From Iodidimonas sp. SYSU 1G8 (GTDB lineage: Bacteria; Pseudomonadota; Alphaproteobacteria; SMXS01), in assembly GCF_039655775.1 (NCBI RefSeq), contig NZ_JBBYXJ010000002.1, positions 62,001 through 126,000 of the forward strand: a DNA stretch of 64,000 nucleotides, in the 5' to 3' direction. Position 1 is the stretch's first letter. Every line of letters begins with the position of its first letter. Shown piece by piece: positions 22,309-31,571 of the stretch. Below the pieces are notes generated by a model that was not told the origin of the DNA, did no database searches, and was given only the letters and a program-made list of their open reading frames with translations. The position numbers and the translations under genes were made by a program.

Positions 22309-22728
22309 CTAGTTCTGCGTCCAGGGCAGGCCGCGCACCTTCCACCCATTGATCCGGCCCCGGTGCCGCTCGGCATCGGGATCACCCTCGAAACCTTCCA
22401 GGATGTTGTAGCAGCGCTGATAGCCCCGCTGGGTCATCAGCGTCGCCGCAGCCGCCGAGCGGGCTCCAGAGCGACATAGGAAGACAATGGGCGCATCCTT
22501 GGGAATATCCGCCGCCTCGAGTTCGTCGGCGAATCGGTCGTTCCTCTGGCCGCCGGGAAAGGACTGCCATTCGATGAGGAGCGGCTTTTTACTGAGCGGC
22601 GACAGGTCGGCGGTGCCGACATAGGTCCATTCGGCGCGTGTGCGAACGTCGACCAGCCGGGCGTCCGGCTCGGATTCCAGCAAAGTCCAGGCATCTTTAG
22701 GAGACAAGTCACCCGCGTACTCAGCCAT
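22309..22728 (-). CDS. Rhodanese-like domain protein
   Basis: A single-domain sulfurtransferase-type protein of 139 residues with no signal peptide. The structural strand RLVDVRTRAEW precedes the active-site loop FLCRSGARSAAAA, where cysteine is the persulfide carrier in this fold. The loop CRSGARS is of the GlpE/PspE type. The sulfur donor and acceptor are unknown. It lies 9 bases upstream of dnaA on the same strand, an unusual position that probably makes it cotranscribed with dnaA. Confidence 0.9.
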   Translation of the reverse strand: MAEYAGDLSPKDAWTLLESEPDARLVDVRTRAEWTYVGTADLSPLSKKPLLIEWQSFPGGQRNDRFADELEAADIPKDAPIVFLCRSGARSAAAATLMTQRGYQRCYNILEGFEGDPDAERHRGRINGWKVRGLPWTQN

Positions 22729-23102
22729 TACCGCTCAATCCTCCACCGCCAACAGATCGGAAAAACAAGAGCATTTCCGAATAGGGACACGTCATCGTCA
22801 AGTATTCACAAGATGATTTAAAGACAAACCCTGCGCCGGCCCTCGTTTGAGCCTCGATGTTGCAGAATTGTTACTTGCAGGAACCCGCCCGTCACCGAGT
22901 CTGGGGGGAGAGAGTAACAAATCTTCCGCCATTGGCAACCGCCCCGTGGAGCTTTCGCCAAATTGTGACACGTCTATGTAGATTCGATGAAGGCGCCACT
23001 AGATATGGCGAACGTGCCGAGGCGCATTCCAGCGGGTCCGTGGCATGGGGAGGCGACAACGACCGGTCCGCGCGCGGACCGGTCACCGAGTCGCGAAGGC
23101 CC
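22729..23102. other. Gene-free region between rpsT and the rhodanese-dnaA genes
   Basis: This 374-base stretch has no credible gene. It is less GC-rich than its neighbours. It contains three GANTC sites (starting at 22897, 22981 and 23088), one poor DnaA-box match (GTATTCACA at 22802-22810, 7 of 9), and an inverted repeat TTGTTAC (22868-22874) / GTAACAA (22914-22920). The rpsT-proximal end carries a long palindrome listed separately. It must hold the promoter for rhodanese-dnaA. The poor DnaA-box content argues against calling it the replication origin. Confidence 0.6.
23061..23084 (-). terminator. Palindromic hairpin downstream of rpsT
   Basis: A perfect 24-base palindrome (arms GACCGGTCCGCG and CGCGGACCGGTC) starts 19 bases past the rpsT stop. 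It can form a very stable stem, but no T-run follows, so it may act as a factor-dependent terminator or 3'-end stabiliser. Confidence 0.5.
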
Positions 23103-23369
23103 TTAGGCCTTGAGGGTACGCAGGCGCTGGTTGAGGCGCGAGATCTTGCGCGAGGCGGTGTTCTTGGCGATGACGCCCTTCGACACGCCGCGCATGATTT
23201 CCGGCTCGGCTTCCTTCAGGAACACGGCGGCTTCGTCGAGCTTGCCGGCTTCCAGCGCGTTCTCCACCTTCTTGATGAACGTGCGGATGCGGCCGCGACG
23301 GGCGCGGTTCACTTCCGTACGACGTTCGGTCTGGCGGATACGCTTACGTGCTTGCGGCGAGTTTGCCAT
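23103..23369 (-). CDS. rpsT: 30S ribosomal protein S20
   Basis: A primary 16S rRNA-binding protein of the small subunit. The 88 residues are highly basic and helical, beginning [17 protein letters not shown] and containing IKKVENAL and [18 protein letters not shown], the classic S20 pattern. It has its own strong promoter upstream. The neighbourhood of rpsT and dnaA is conserved in many alphaproteobacteria. Confidence 0.98.
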   Translation of the reverse strand: MANSPQARKRIRQTERRTEVNRARRGRIRTFIKKVENALEAGKLDEAAVFLKEAEPEIMRGVSKGVIAKNTASRKISRLNQRLRTLKA

Positions 23370-23409
23370 TTTTGTTCCGTTTCAACGCTAAATCACGAGT
23401 AGGGCGCGG

Positions 23410-23438
23410 CTTATAAGGCCTGCGCCCTCACCCGTCAA
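23410..23438 (-). promoter_or_regulatory. Promoter of rpsT (sigma70-like)
   Basis: On the minus strand, TTGACG (-35) and TATAAG (-10) are separated by exactly 17 bases and lie about 40 bases before the rpsT start codon. The -10 is bracketed by an inverted repeat (AGGGCGC at 23401-23407 and GCGCCCT at 23422-23428), which could be an operator or a leftover terminator stem. Confidence 0.65.
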
Positions 23439-23469
23439 CCATTGATGGGAGCCAGGGGACGCGGGTCCC

Positions 23470-24246
23470 TCAGCGGTTCTTGAACTGGGCCGGGCGCTTC
23501 TCGGCGAAGGCGCCCATGCCTTCCTTCTGGTCATCGAAGGCGAACAGCGCGTGGAAGGTCCGGCGCTCGAACCGCACGCCTTCCGACAGGGTCGTTTCAT
23601 AGGCCCGGTTGATCGCCTCCTTGGCGACGATGACCGACGGGCGCGACATGCCGGCGATGATCTCGGCCGCCTTCAACGCCTCGTCGATCAGCTGGTCGTT
23701 CGGCACGATTCGGCTGACGAGGCCTGAGCGTTCTGCTTCCTGGGCATCCATCATGCGGCCGGTCAAGCACATGTCCATGGCCTTGGACTTGCCGACGAAA
23801 CGGGTCAGGCGCTGGGTGCCGCCCGAGCCCGGGATGACGCCCAGCTTGATCTCCGGCTGGCCGAACTTGGCGCTTTCGGCGGCGATGATGAAGTCGCACA
23901 TCATGGCGAGCTCGCAGCCGCCGCCCAACGCGAAACCGGCGACCGCCGCGATCACCGGCTTGCGGGTGCGCGTCACGGTTTCCCAGTTGCTGGTGATGAA
24001 ATCCTCGGTGAAGACGTCGATGTAGTTCTTGTCCTTCATCTCGGTGATGTCGGCGCCGGCCGCGAAGGCCCGCTCGCTGCCGGTGATGACGGTGCAGCCG
24101 ATGTCCGCGTTCTTCTCGATGCCAAGCAGCGCGTCGGTCAGCTCGTCCATGAGCTGGCCGCACAGGGCGTTGAGCGCCTTCGGACGGTTGAGGGTGATCA
24201 GCGCGACCTTGCCGCGAATGTCGAGAATGATGGTTTCGTAGGACAT
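23470..24246 (-). CDS. Enoyl-CoA hydratase
   Basis: A crotonase-fold enzyme that hydrates 2-enoyl-CoA to 3-hydroxyacyl-CoA in beta-oxidation. The 258 residues match the family length. The N-terminus has [13 protein letters not shown], the first oxyanion segment is [11 protein letters not shown], and the second is [14 protein letters not shown]. Glutamates typical of hydratases are in CELAMMCD and [19 protein letters not shown] strong ribosome binding site (GGGAGGAA) precedes the ATG. It follows mutM by 78 bases. Confidence 0.93.
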   Translation of the reverse strand: MSYETIILDIRGKVALITLNRPKALNALCGQLMDELTDALLGIEKNADIGCTVITGSERAFAAGADITEMKDKNYIDVFTEDFITSNWETVTRTRKPVIAAVAGFALGGGCELAMMCDFIIAAESAKFGQPEIKLGVIPGSGGTQRLTRFVGKSKAMDMCLTGRMMDAQEAERSGLVSRIVPNDQLIDEALKAAEIIAGMSRPSVIVAKEAINRAYETTLSEGVRFERRTFHALFAFDDQKEGMGAFAEKRPAQFKNR

Positions 24247-24324
24247 GGGTTCCTCCCGGATTGGCTGCCAGAATGGGCTGAGGGCGTTTTGACAGAGCTT
24301 GGCGCGGGGCGCAAGAACCCGCCG

Positions 24325-25170
24325 TCAGCGTTGATGCGCCCCGCAGAAGAAGGTGGAGCGGCCGCTCTGGACGATTCGGGAAATGGTGCCGCCACAACCG
24401 GGCTCGCTGCACGGCATGCCTTCCCGTCCATACGCCTTCCAGGCGTGCTGGAAATATCCGAGCTCGCCATCGACCTGGGCGTAATCGCGCAGACTGGACC
24501 CGCCTGCCGCGATGGCCTTCTCCAGCACGTCGCGAATGGCGGGAACCAGCCTCTCCGCACGTTGGCCCGACACCGAACAGGCCAGTCGGCGCGGCGATAT
24601 GCCCGCCATGAACAGCGCCTCGCACACATAGATGTTCCCCAGGCCGGCGACCACCCGCTGGTCGAGCAGCGCGGCCTTGATGGGGGTCCGCTTCGCCTGC
24701 AGGGCGGCGGACAGGTAATCCGCGGTGAAAACATCGCCCAGCGGCTCGGGACCCAGCAGCGCGAAGAACGGGTGCGAGGCCAGATCCTCCTCACGGGTCA
24801 GGGCCATGAAACCGAAACGCCGCGGGTCGTGAAAGACCACGCGGCTGCCATTGCCGACCTCGAACACCACATGATCGTGGGTCGCCAGAGGCGGCGGCGC
24901 CTCGTCGCCCTCGCGCGGGGCCCACAGATTCATCCGGCCCGACATGCCCAGATGCATCACCAGCACCTGGCCATCGTCCAGGTGGGTCACGATATATTTG
25001 GCACGGCGGTCGATCCGCTCGACCTTGCGCCCGCTGAGCCGCTCGCCCATATCCGGCGGCAGAGGAAAACGCAGATCGGGCCGCCGCGCCGTGACCCTGG
25101 TCAGGGTCCGGCCTTCCATGGCGCGCCGCAGACCGCGGCAGACGGTTTCAACCTCGGGTAATTCGGGCAT
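24325..25170 (-). CDS. mutM: Formamidopyrimidine-DNA glycosylase
   Basis: A base-excision repair glycosylase/AP lyase that removes 8-oxoguanine and formamidopyrimidines. The 281 residues start [10 protein letters not shown], which after Met removal gives the catalytic Pro and Glu. The helix-two-turn-helix region contains [18 protein letters not shown]. The C-terminal zinc finger has the four cysteines in [10 protein letters not shown] and FFCGAH, although the last ligand appears as histidine (CGAH), whereas the usual pattern is CxxC. It is divergent from ubiE. Confidence 0.95.
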   Translation of the reverse strand: MPELPEVETVCRGLRRAMEGRTLTRVTARRPDLRFPLPPDMGERLSGRKVERIDRRAKYIVTHLDDGQVLVMHLGMSGRMNLWAPREGDEAPPPLATHDHVVFEVGNGSRVVFHDPRRFGFMALTREEDLASHPFFALLGPEPLGDVFTADYLSAALQAKRTPIKAALLDQRVVAGLGNIYVCEALFMAGISPRRLACSVSGQRAERLVPAIRDVLEKAIAAGGSSLRDYAQVDGELGYFQHAWKAYGREGMPCSEPGCGGTISRIVQSGRSTFFCGAHQR

Positions 25171-25226
25171 GAGATGTTCAGTAACGCTTCTGGTTCCGCC
25201 GGATCGGCTGGGGTAAGGTGCGCCGC

Positions 25227-26027
25227 ATGATAGAGGATCACGGCGAAAACACAGCCCCTTCCACCGAAAGGAGCGCCAGCTTCGGCTTCCGCGAGGTCAG
25301 CCGGGCCGAGAAATCGGCGCTGGTGCGCGGCGTCTTCAATTCCGTGGCGACCCGCTACGACGTCATGAACGACGCCATGAGCGGCGGCGTCCACCGCGTG
25401 TGGAAGTCCGCCATGATCGACTGGCTCAAGCCGCGCCCGGGCATGCGCCTGCTGGATGTGGCCGGCGGGACGGGCGATATCGCGTTTCGGATTCTCGATT
25501 CGGCCAACAAGGCGCTGGCGGAAGGCCGGACGCCCGCCGCCGTCACGGTGTGCGACATCAACGAGGCCATGCTGAGCGTAGGCCGCGACCGCGCTGTCGA
25601 CGCGGGCCGCCTGGACAATCTGGACTGGGTCGTCGGCAATGCCGAAGCCCTGCCGTTCGAGTCGGCACGGTATGACGCCTACACCATCGCCTTCGGCATC
25701 CGCAACGTGACCGACATTCCCGCCGCCCTGCGCGAGGCGCGCCGCGTGCTGAAGCCGGGTGGACGCTTCCTGTGCCTGGAATTCTCCAATGTGGAGATCA
25801 GGCCACTCGAGGCGCTCTACGATTTCTATTCGTTCAACATCGTCCCACGACTGGGCCGGATGATCGCGGGCGACGCCGACTCCTACCGCTATCTGGTGGA
25901 GAGCATCCGGCGCTTTCCCGATCGCGAGACCTTCAAGGGCATGATCGAGGACGCCGGCTTCGGCCGGGTTTCCTGCCGGGTCCTGTCGGGCGGCATCGTC
26001 GCGCTGCATTCCGGCTGGCGGATCTGA
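25227..26027 (+). CDS. ubiE: Ubiquinone/menaquinone C-methyltransferase
   Basis: A SAM-dependent methyltransferase of quinone biosynthesis. The protein is 266 residues from the ATG at 25227; a GTG at 25218 is also in frame. UbiE signatures are [20 protein letters not shown], the SAM-binding motif [26 protein letters not shown] and [18 protein letters not shown] at 25214-25218 is well placed for the ATG at 25227. ubiB follows after 8 bases, and the pair is a standard ubiquinone operon. Confidence 0.96.
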   Translation: MIEDHGENTAPSTERSASFGFREVSRAEKSALVRGVFNSVATRYDVMNDAMSGGVHRVWKSAMIDWLKPRPGMRLLDVAGGTGDIAFRILDSANKALAEGRTPAAVTVCDINEAMLSVGRDRAVDAGRLDNLDWVVGNAEALPFESARYDAYTIAFGIRNVTDIPAALREARRVLKPGGRFLCLEFSNVEIRPLEALYDFYSFNIVPRLGRMIAGDADSYRYLVESIRRFPDRETFKGMIEDAGFGRVSCRVLSGGIVALHSGWRI

Positions 26028-26035
26028 CCGCGCCC

Positions 26036-27592
26036 ATGTTCGGCGCCGTCGGCCATTTCCTCAGACTGTTCAAGATCGCCCGAACGCTGGCGCGCCACGA
26101 CGCCATGTTCCCGCTTGACCTGCTGGCCATGCCGCCAGCCCTGCGCACGTCGCTGGGCGTGCTGACCGTGTTCAACCGGCGCCAGATCAATGCGCCGATC
26201 CCGCCCGGCGAGCGCCTCGCGCGCGCGCTGGAAGAGCTGGGGCCGACCTTCATCAAGCTGGGCCAAGCGCTGGCGACGCGCCCCGATATCGTCAATGCCG
26301 AGGTCGCCGAGGCGCTGACCCGGCTGCAGGACCGGCTGCCGCCGTTCCCGGGCGCAGAAGCACGTGCCATCATCGAAGACGAACTGGGCCAGCCGGTCGA
26401 GGCACTGTTCACCCAGTTCGACGACAACGCGGTCGCGGCGGCGAGCATCGCCCAGGTGCACAAGGCCGTGACCATCGACGGCCTGAAGGTGGCGGTGAAA
26501 GTGCTGCGCCCCGGCGTGCGCGAGGCGTTCAGGCGGGATCTCGGCACCTTCTTCTGGTTCGCGCGCCTGATGGAATCCCATGTGCCCGACACACGGCGCC
26601 TGCGCCCGATCAAGGTCGCCGAGACCTTCGCCGAAATGGTCGTGCTGGAGATGGACCTGCGGTACGAGGCCGCCGCCGGGAGCGAACTGCGCGAGAACAT
26701 GGCCGGCGAACACGGTTTCCGCATTCCGCGCGTGCACTGGCCGACCACGTCCGAACGGATCCTGACCACCGAGTGGATCGATGGCACCCCGCTGGGCGAC
26801 CGCGCCGCGCTGGAGGCGCTGGGCATCGACATGCGCGCGCTCGCCACGGTGCTGGTGCGCGTCTTCCTGCTGCAGGTGATGCGCGACGGCTTCTTCCATG
26901 CCGACCTGCACCAGGGCAATCTGTTCGTCGACACGGACGGCAATCTGGTCGCGGTGGATTTCGGCATCATGGGCCGCCTCGACCGCAAGTCGCGGCGCTA
27001 CCTGGCGGAAATCCTGCGCGGTTTCCACACGGGCGATTACCGCCGCATCGCCGAGGTGCATTTCGAGGCCGGCTACGTGCCGCGCGGCAAGAACGTGGGC
27101 ACCTTTGCCCAGGCCCTGCGCGCCATCGGCGAGCCCATCGCCGGCCGCCCGGTCCGCGACATTTCGTTCGGCAAGCTGCTGGCGCAGCTGTTCCAGATCA
27201 CCGCCACCTTCGAGATGCGCACCCAGCCGCAACTTCTGCTGCTGCAAAAGACCATGGTGATGGCGGAGGGTCTCGCCATGTACATGGATCCGGAAATCAA
27301 CATGTGGGAAGTGTCGCCGCCCGTGGTCCAGGCCTGGCTGGCGGACAACATGGGTCCCGACGCCTATCTGCGCGAAAGCGCCGAGGCGGCCCTGTCGCTG
27401 CTGCGCTCCATGCCGCTGATCGCCGAGGAACTGGAAAGGCGTGCCGACGCCCTCACCGCCGACGGCGTCAGGCTGCATCCGGAGAGCACGCGGCAGATCG
27501 GCGAGACCCAGGGACGCTTCCTGCAGACGCAGACCCTGGCGCTGTGGACCATTGCCGCGCTGCTCCTATTGTTGATAATGATTCTCGACTAA
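26036..27592 (+). CDS. ubiB: Ubiquinone biosynthesis regulatory kinase-like protein UbiB
   Basis: A membrane-associated atypical kinase/ATPase of the ABC1/ADCK family, needed for ubiquinone synthesis. The 518 residues include the family KxGQ motif (GPTFIKLGQALATRPD), the nucleotide-binding lysine in VAVKVLRPGV, the catalytic HADLHQGNLFV and the metal-binding VDFGIMGRLD. A hydrophobic C-terminal helix (WTIAALLLLLIMIL) anchors it. The ATG at 26036 is chosen since upstream in-frame sequence overlaps ubiE. Confidence 0.96.
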   Translation: MFGAVGHFLRLFKIARTLARHDAMFPLDLLAMPPALRTSLGVLTVFNRRQINAPIPPGERLARALEELGPTFIKLGQALATRPDIVNAEVAEALTRLQDRLPPFPGAEARAIIEDELGQPVEALFTQFDDNAVAAASIAQVHKAVTIDGLKVAVKVLRPGVREAFRRDLGTFFWFARLMESHVPDTRRLRPIKVAETFAEMVVLEMDLRYEAAAGSELRENMAGEHGFRIPRVHWPTTSERILTTEWIDGTPLGDRAALEALGIDMRALATVLVRVFLLQVMRDGFFHADLHQGNLFVDTDGNLVAVDFGIMGRLDRKSRRYLAEILRGFHTGDYRRIAEVHFEAGYVPRGKNVGTFAQALRAIGEPIAGRPVRDISFGKLLAQLFQITATFEMRTQPQLLLLQKTMVMAEGLAMYMDPEINMWEVSPPVVQAWLADNMGPDAYLRESAEAALSLLRSMPLIAEELERRADALTADGVRLHPESTRQIGETQGRFLQTQTLALWTIAALLLLLIMILD

Positions 27593-27661
27593 AGTAGTTC
27601 TTGCATCTGAATTGTGGGTTACCTAGCGTAACTACAGTTCCAGCCCGTAAATTTGGCGAGC

Positions 27662-28882
27662 ATGCTCCAAGACAAACGCGTCCTGCTGATCATCGGCGGC
27701 GGCATCGCCGCCTATAAGGCTCTCGACCTGATCCGCCGCCTGCGCGAGCGCGGCGTGCATCTACGCGCCATCCTGACGAAAGCCGGCGGTGAATTCATTA
27801 CCCCGCTCTCCGTCGCGAGCCTGACCGGCGAGAAGGTCTACACCGATCTCTTCTCGCTGACCGACGAAGCCGAGATGGGCCATATCCGCCTGTCGCGCGA
27901 GGCCGATCTGGTCCTGGTCGTCCCGGCCACCGCCGACCTGATGGCAAGCATGGCGCACGGCATCGCCCGCGATCTTGCCACCACCGCGCTGCTTGCCACC
28001 GACAAGCCGGTGATGATCGCCCCGTCCATGAACGTGCAGATGTGGAACCATCCCGCGACGCAGCGCAATCTGCGCACGCTCGAGGGTGACGGCATCCTGC
28101 GCGTTGGCCCTGGCAGCGGCGATCTGGCCTGCGGCGAGGTCGGCGACGGCCGGCTCGCCGATGTCATGGATATCGTCGCCGCCGCGGACAGGTTCTTCGA
28201 CCGCGCGATGGTCGCGAACCGCCCCCTGGCAGGCAAGCGCGCGCTGGTCACCGCCGGGCCGACCCACGAGGCCATCGACCCGGTGCGGTACATCGCCAAC
28301 CGGTCGTCGGGCAAGCAGGGCTACGCCATCGCCGAGGCGCTGGCGGCGCTGGGGGCCGAGACCATCCTGGTCTCCGGACCGACCACCCTGCCCGACCCGG
28401 CAGCTGTCACCACGGTGCGGATCAATTCGGCGCGCGAGATGCTGGCCGCCTGCGAGGCCGCCCTGCCCGCGGATGTCGCCGTCTGCGTCGCCGCCGTCGC
28501 CGACTGGCGTATGGCCGACGACGCGGCGCAGAAGATCAAGAAGAACGGCGGCGCCCCGCCCATGCTGAACCTCGTCGAGAACCCGGATATTCTGGCGACC
28601 CTGTCCAGCCGGGCCAAAGACCGACCTGCGCTGGTCGTGGGTTTCGCCGCCGAGACCGAGAAGGTCATCGAGCACGCCCGCGCCAAGCTGGGGCGCAAGG
28701 GCTGCGACTGGATCGTGGCCAACGACGTGTCGCCAGCCACCGGCATCATGGGCGGCGACGACAACACGGTGCATCTGGTCAGCCGGGCCGGGATCGAGGA
28801 CTGGCCGCCGGCCAGCAAGGCCGACGTGGCGCGGCGTCTGGCGCAGCGCATCGCCGATCACCTGAAGGAGCCCACAGCCTGA
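27662..28882 (+). CDS. coaBC: Bifunctional phosphopantothenoylcysteine decarboxylase/synthetase
   Basis: Catalyses two steps of coenzyme A synthesis: CTP-dependent coupling of cysteine to phosphopantothenate (CoaB) and FMN-dependent decarboxylation (CoaC). The 406 residues have the N-terminal flavoprotein domain ([20 protein letters not shown], shown in part; [25 protein letters not shown]). The C-terminal synthetase domain contains [24 protein letters not shown] and the KIKKNGG motif. ATG at 27662 is preferred to a TTG at 27653. The stop overlaps dut by one base (TGATG). Confidence 0.96.
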   Translation: MLQDKRVLLIIGGGIAAYKALDLIRRLRERGVHLRAILTKAGGEFITPLSVASLTGEKVYTDLFSLTDEAEMGHIRLSREADLVLVVPATADLMASMAHGIARDLATTALLATDKPVMIAPSMNVQMWNHPATQRNLRTLEGDGILRVGPGSGDLACGEVGDGRLADVMDIVAAADRFFDRAMVANRPLAGKRALVTAGPTHEAIDPVRYIANRSSGKQGYAIAEALAALGAETILVSGPTTLPDPAAVTTVRINSAREMLAACEAALPADVAVCVAAVADWRMADDAAQKIKKNGGAPPMLNLVENPDILATLSSRAKDRPALVVGFAAETEKVIEHARAKLGRKGCDWIVANDVSPATGIMGGDDNTVHLVSRAGIEDWPPASKADVARRLAQRIADHLKEPTA

Positions 28883-29328
28883 TGCCCGTACCTGTCCGAC
28901 TCCGCCGTCTGCCTCACGCGGATGGCATGGCCCTGCCAGCCTATCAGACCGTCTCGGCCGCGGGCGCGGACCTGGTGGCCGCCGTCAGCGAGACCATCGT
29001 CCTGGCGCCCGGCGAGCGCGCGCTGGTTCCCAGTGGCATCGCCATCGAACTGCCGGACGGCTACGAGGCGCAGGTCCGGCCGCGCTCGGGACTGGCGTTG
29101 AAACACGGTGTCACGGTGCTGAACGCGCCCGGTACCATCGACGCCGACTATCGCGGCGAGATCGGCGTCATCCTCATCAATCATGGCCACGAGCCGTTCA
29201 CCATCAGGCGGGGCGACCGTATCGCGCAGATGATCGTCGCCCCCTTCATCCAGGCCCAGTTCCACGAGGCCGAGCTCAGCGAGACCGCGCGCGGCGCGGG
29301 CGGGTTCGGCTCCACCGGCCAGGGCTAG
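28882..29328 (+). CDS. dut: dUTP diphosphatase
   Basis: Hydrolyses dUTP to dUMP and so keeps uracil out of DNA. The 148 residues carry the five trimeric dUTPase motifs: [47 protein letters not shown] and the C-terminal phosphate-binding arm [11 protein letters not shown]. It is coupled to coaBC by a one-base overlap, a pairing found in many proteobacteria. Confidence 0.97.
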   Translation: MPVPVRLRRLPHADGMALPAYQTVSAAGADLVAAVSETIVLAPGERALVPSGIAIELPDGYEAQVRPRSGLALKHGVTVLNAPGTIDADYRGEIGVILINHGHEPFTIRRGDRIAQMIVAPFIQAQFHEAELSETARGAGGFGSTGQG

Positions 29329-29332
29329 CCCG

Positions 29333-29788
29333 GTGCTGAAGCTCTCGCGCAAAACCCTCTACGCACTCGAGGCGGTGGTCGACATCGCCTACAACGCGCG
29401 GGCCGAACCGGTGCAATCGAAGGAAATTACCCATCGTCAGGGCATCCCGCAGCGCTATCTGGAACAAGTGATGCAACAGTTGGTGCGCGCCGGGATCCTG
29501 AAGGGCGTGCGCGGTCCACGCGGCGGTTATCTGCTGGCGCGGGAGCGGCGGCGGGTATCGGTGGGCGAGATCGTGCGGGTCATCGCGGCCATGGAGGATG
29601 AAGGCGATGCGGGCGGCTATGCCTCGGAATCGGCCATGGGCCAGAGGATCATCGCGCCGTTGCTCGACTCCATCCGGCAGGACATGATGAAGCGGCTCGA
29701 TTCGGTGACCGTCGAGGATCTTTGCAGCGAGGCCGCCGGCACCGGCGTGCCGCGCGACACCAAGGACCGGCTGGACTTCACCATCTGA
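29333..29788 (+). CDS. Rrf2 family transcriptional regulator
   Basis: A winged-helix DNA-binding protein of 151 residues with a GTG start 4 bases after dut. The Rrf2 pattern is clear: [37 protein letters not shown] and [11 protein letters not shown]. The three clustered cysteines that bind the Fe-S cluster in IscR and NsrR are absent, and only one cysteine (VEDLCSE) is seen, so it is not a classical Fe-S sensor. Its position 26 bases before cysK suggests a CymR-like role in cysteine metabolism, which is inference. Confidence 0.9.
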   Translation: MLKLSRKTLYALEAVVDIAYNARAEPVQSKEITHRQGIPQRYLEQVMQQLVRAGILKGVRGPRGGYLLARERRRVSVGEIVRVIAAMEDEGDAGGYASESAMGQRIIAPLLDSIRQDMMKRLDSVTVEDLCSEAAGTGVPRDTKDRLDFTI

Positions 29789-29814
29789 GCCACGGGATTA
29801 AACAGGAGAGCGAC

Positions 29815-30780
29815 ATGGGTATCAGTCAAACCGGCACCAAGGGCCGCGGCAAGGTCTATGATTCGATCATCGACACCGTCGGCAACACGCCGCTGGTGCG
29901 TATCGACCGCATCGCCAAGGCGCACGGTGTGAAGGCCAACCTGATGGCCAAGCTGGAGTTCTTCAACCCGATCGCGTCGGTGAAGGACCGCATCGGCGTC
30001 TCCATGATCGAGGCCATGGAAGCGGCGGGCGTGCTGAAGCCGGACACCGTCATCATCGAGCCCACCTCGGGCAATACGGGCATCGCGCTCGCCTTCGTCT
30101 GCGCCTCCAAGGGCTATCGCCTGATCCTGGTGATGCCGGAGAGCATGTCGGTCGAGCGGCGCAAGATGCTGCTGCTGCTGGGCGCCGAACTGGACCTGAC
30201 GCCGGCCGCCAAGGGCATGCGCGGCGCCATCCAGCGCGCCGAGGAACTGAAGGCCACCATGCCCAGCGCGGTGATCCCGCAGCAGTTCGACAACCCGGCC
30301 AATCCGGCGGTGCACCGCTCGACCACCGCCGAGGAGATCTGGAACGACACGGCGGGCGGCGTGGACGCCGTGATCTCGGGCATCGGCACCGGCGGCACCA
30401 TCACCGGCGTCGGCGAGGTCCTGAAGGCGCGCAAGCCCGGCCTGCGCATGATCGCGGTCGAGCCCGAGGACAGCCCGATCCTGTCCGGCGGCCAGCCCGG
30501 CCCGCACAAGATCCAGGGTATCGGCGCGGGCTTCGTCCCGTCGATCCTCAATACGGAGATCATCGACGAAGTGCTGACCATCGGCAACGAGACCGCTTTC
30601 GCCTATGCGCGCGAGCTGGCCAAGACCGAAGGCATTCCCGTCGGCATCTCGTCGGGTGCCGCTGTCGCCGCCGCGGTCGAGGTGGGCAGCCGGCCGGACA
30701 TGGCGGGCAAGAACATCGTCATCATCATCCCGTCCTTCGCCGAGCGCTATCTGTCGACGCAGCTTTTCGAAGGGCTTTGA
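29815..30780 (+). CDS. cysK: Cysteine synthase A (O-acetylserine sulfhydrylase)
   Basis: A PLP enzyme that makes cysteine from O-acetylserine and sulfide. The 321 residues show [11 protein letters not shown], the Schiff-base lysine in [11 protein letters not shown], the substrate loop [18 protein letters not shown] for the PLP phosphate, and [13 protein letters not shown] at 29815 has a strong ribosome binding site (AGGAGA), and the in-frame extension upstream lies inside the Rrf2 gene. The stop overlaps the moeB-like start (TGATG). Confidence 0.97.
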   Translation: MGISQTGTKGRGKVYDSIIDTVGNTPLVRIDRIAKAHGVKANLMAKLEFFNPIASVKDRIGVSMIEAMEAAGVLKPDTVIIEPTSGNTGIALAFVCASKGYRLILVMPESMSVERRKMLLLLGAELDLTPAAKGMRGAIQRAEELKATMPSAVIPQQFDNPANPAVHRSTTAEEIWNDTAGGVDAVISGIGTGGTITGVGEVLKARKPGLRMIAVEPEDSPILSGGQPGPHKIQGIGAGFVPSILNTEIIDEVLTIGNETAFAYARELAKTEGIPVGISSGAAVAAAVEVGSRPDMAGKNIVIIIPSFAERYLSTQLFEGL

Positions 30781-31571
30781 TGGATTTCAGCGACGACCAG
30801 ATCGAGCGGTACGCCCGGCACATCATCCTGAAGGAAATCGGCGGCGCCGGGCAGCAGAAGCTGCTGGCCGCCAAGGTTCTGGTGGTGGGCGCCGGCGGTC
30901 TGGGATCGCCGCTGCTGATGTATCTGGCCGCCGCCGGCGTTGGTACGCTGGGCGTCATCGACGACGACACCGTGTCGCTGTCCAACCTGCAGCGCCAGAT
31001 CCTGCACAAGACAGCCGATATCGGCCGCGCCAAGGTAGATAGTGCGACAGAGGCGCTGGCAGCACTCAATCCGGATGTGCGCGTCGTGATTCACCCGCAC
31101 CGGCTGACCGCCGCCAACGCGCTGGAGATCATCGCCGGCTATGATCTGGTGGCCGACGGCAGCGACAATTTCGGCACCCGCTTCCTGGTCAACGACGCCT
31201 GCTATCTGGCGAAGGTCCCACTCGTGTCCGCCGCCATCGGTCAGTTCGAAGGCCAGTTGTCCACCTACAAGGCCCATCAGGGCGGCCAGCCGTGCTATCG
31301 CTGCGTCTTTCCGGAGAAGCCGCCGGAAGGCACCGTGCCCAGCTGCGCCGAAGCCGGCGTGATCGGCGCGCTGGCGGGCGTGATGGGCTCGCTCCAGGCC
31401 GTCGAGGTGATCAAGGAGATCACCGGCATCGGCCAGTCCATGGCGGGCCGCCTGACCATCTATGACGCGCTGGACGCCCGGTTCCGCACCCTGAAACTGC
31501 GGCCCGATCCCCTATGCGCCCTGTGCGGCGAACACGCCACCATCCACGACCTGACGCTCCACGCCGCATGA
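30780..31571 (+). CDS. moeB: MoeB/ThiF-type E1-like adenylyltransferase
   Basis: Activates the C-terminus of a ubiquitin-like sulfur carrier (MoaD or ThiS type) by adenylation. The 263 residues include the ATP-binding VVGAGGLGSPLLMYLA, SNLQRQILH, the catalytic aspartate region LVADGSDNFGTR and two zinc-binding CxxC pairs (CYRC and CALC). There is no C-terminal rhodanese domain. No MoaD or ThiS gene is adjacent. It is sandwiched by overlaps between cysK and a dsrE-like gene, so a role in sulfur transfer is likely, but the carrier it serves is unknown. Confidence 0.88.
   Translation: MDFSDDQIERYARHIILKEIGGAGQQKLLAAKVLVVGAGGLGSPLLMYLAAAGVGTLGVIDDDTVSLSNLQRQILHKTADIGRAKVDSATEALAALNPDVRVVIHPHRLTAANALEIIAGYDLVADGSDNFGTRFLVNDACYLAKVPLVSAAIGQFEGQLSTYKAHQGGQPCYRCVFPEKPPEGTVPSCAEAGVIGALAGVMGSLQAVEVIKEITGIGQSMAGRLTIYDALDARFRTLKLRPDPLCALCGEHATIHDLTLHAA

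Noticed and set aside
22729-23102. Replication origin (oriC) in the rpsT-dnaA interval
   Set aside because: Only one weak DnaA-box match (7 of 9) and no AT-rich 13-mer repeats were found. Position alone is not enough.
27593-27661. Promoter and GTAGTT/AACTAC inverted repeat before coaBC
   Set aside because: The repeat is only six bases and the nearest -35/-10 pair (TTGCAT, TAGCGT) is poor, so it is not listed as a feature.
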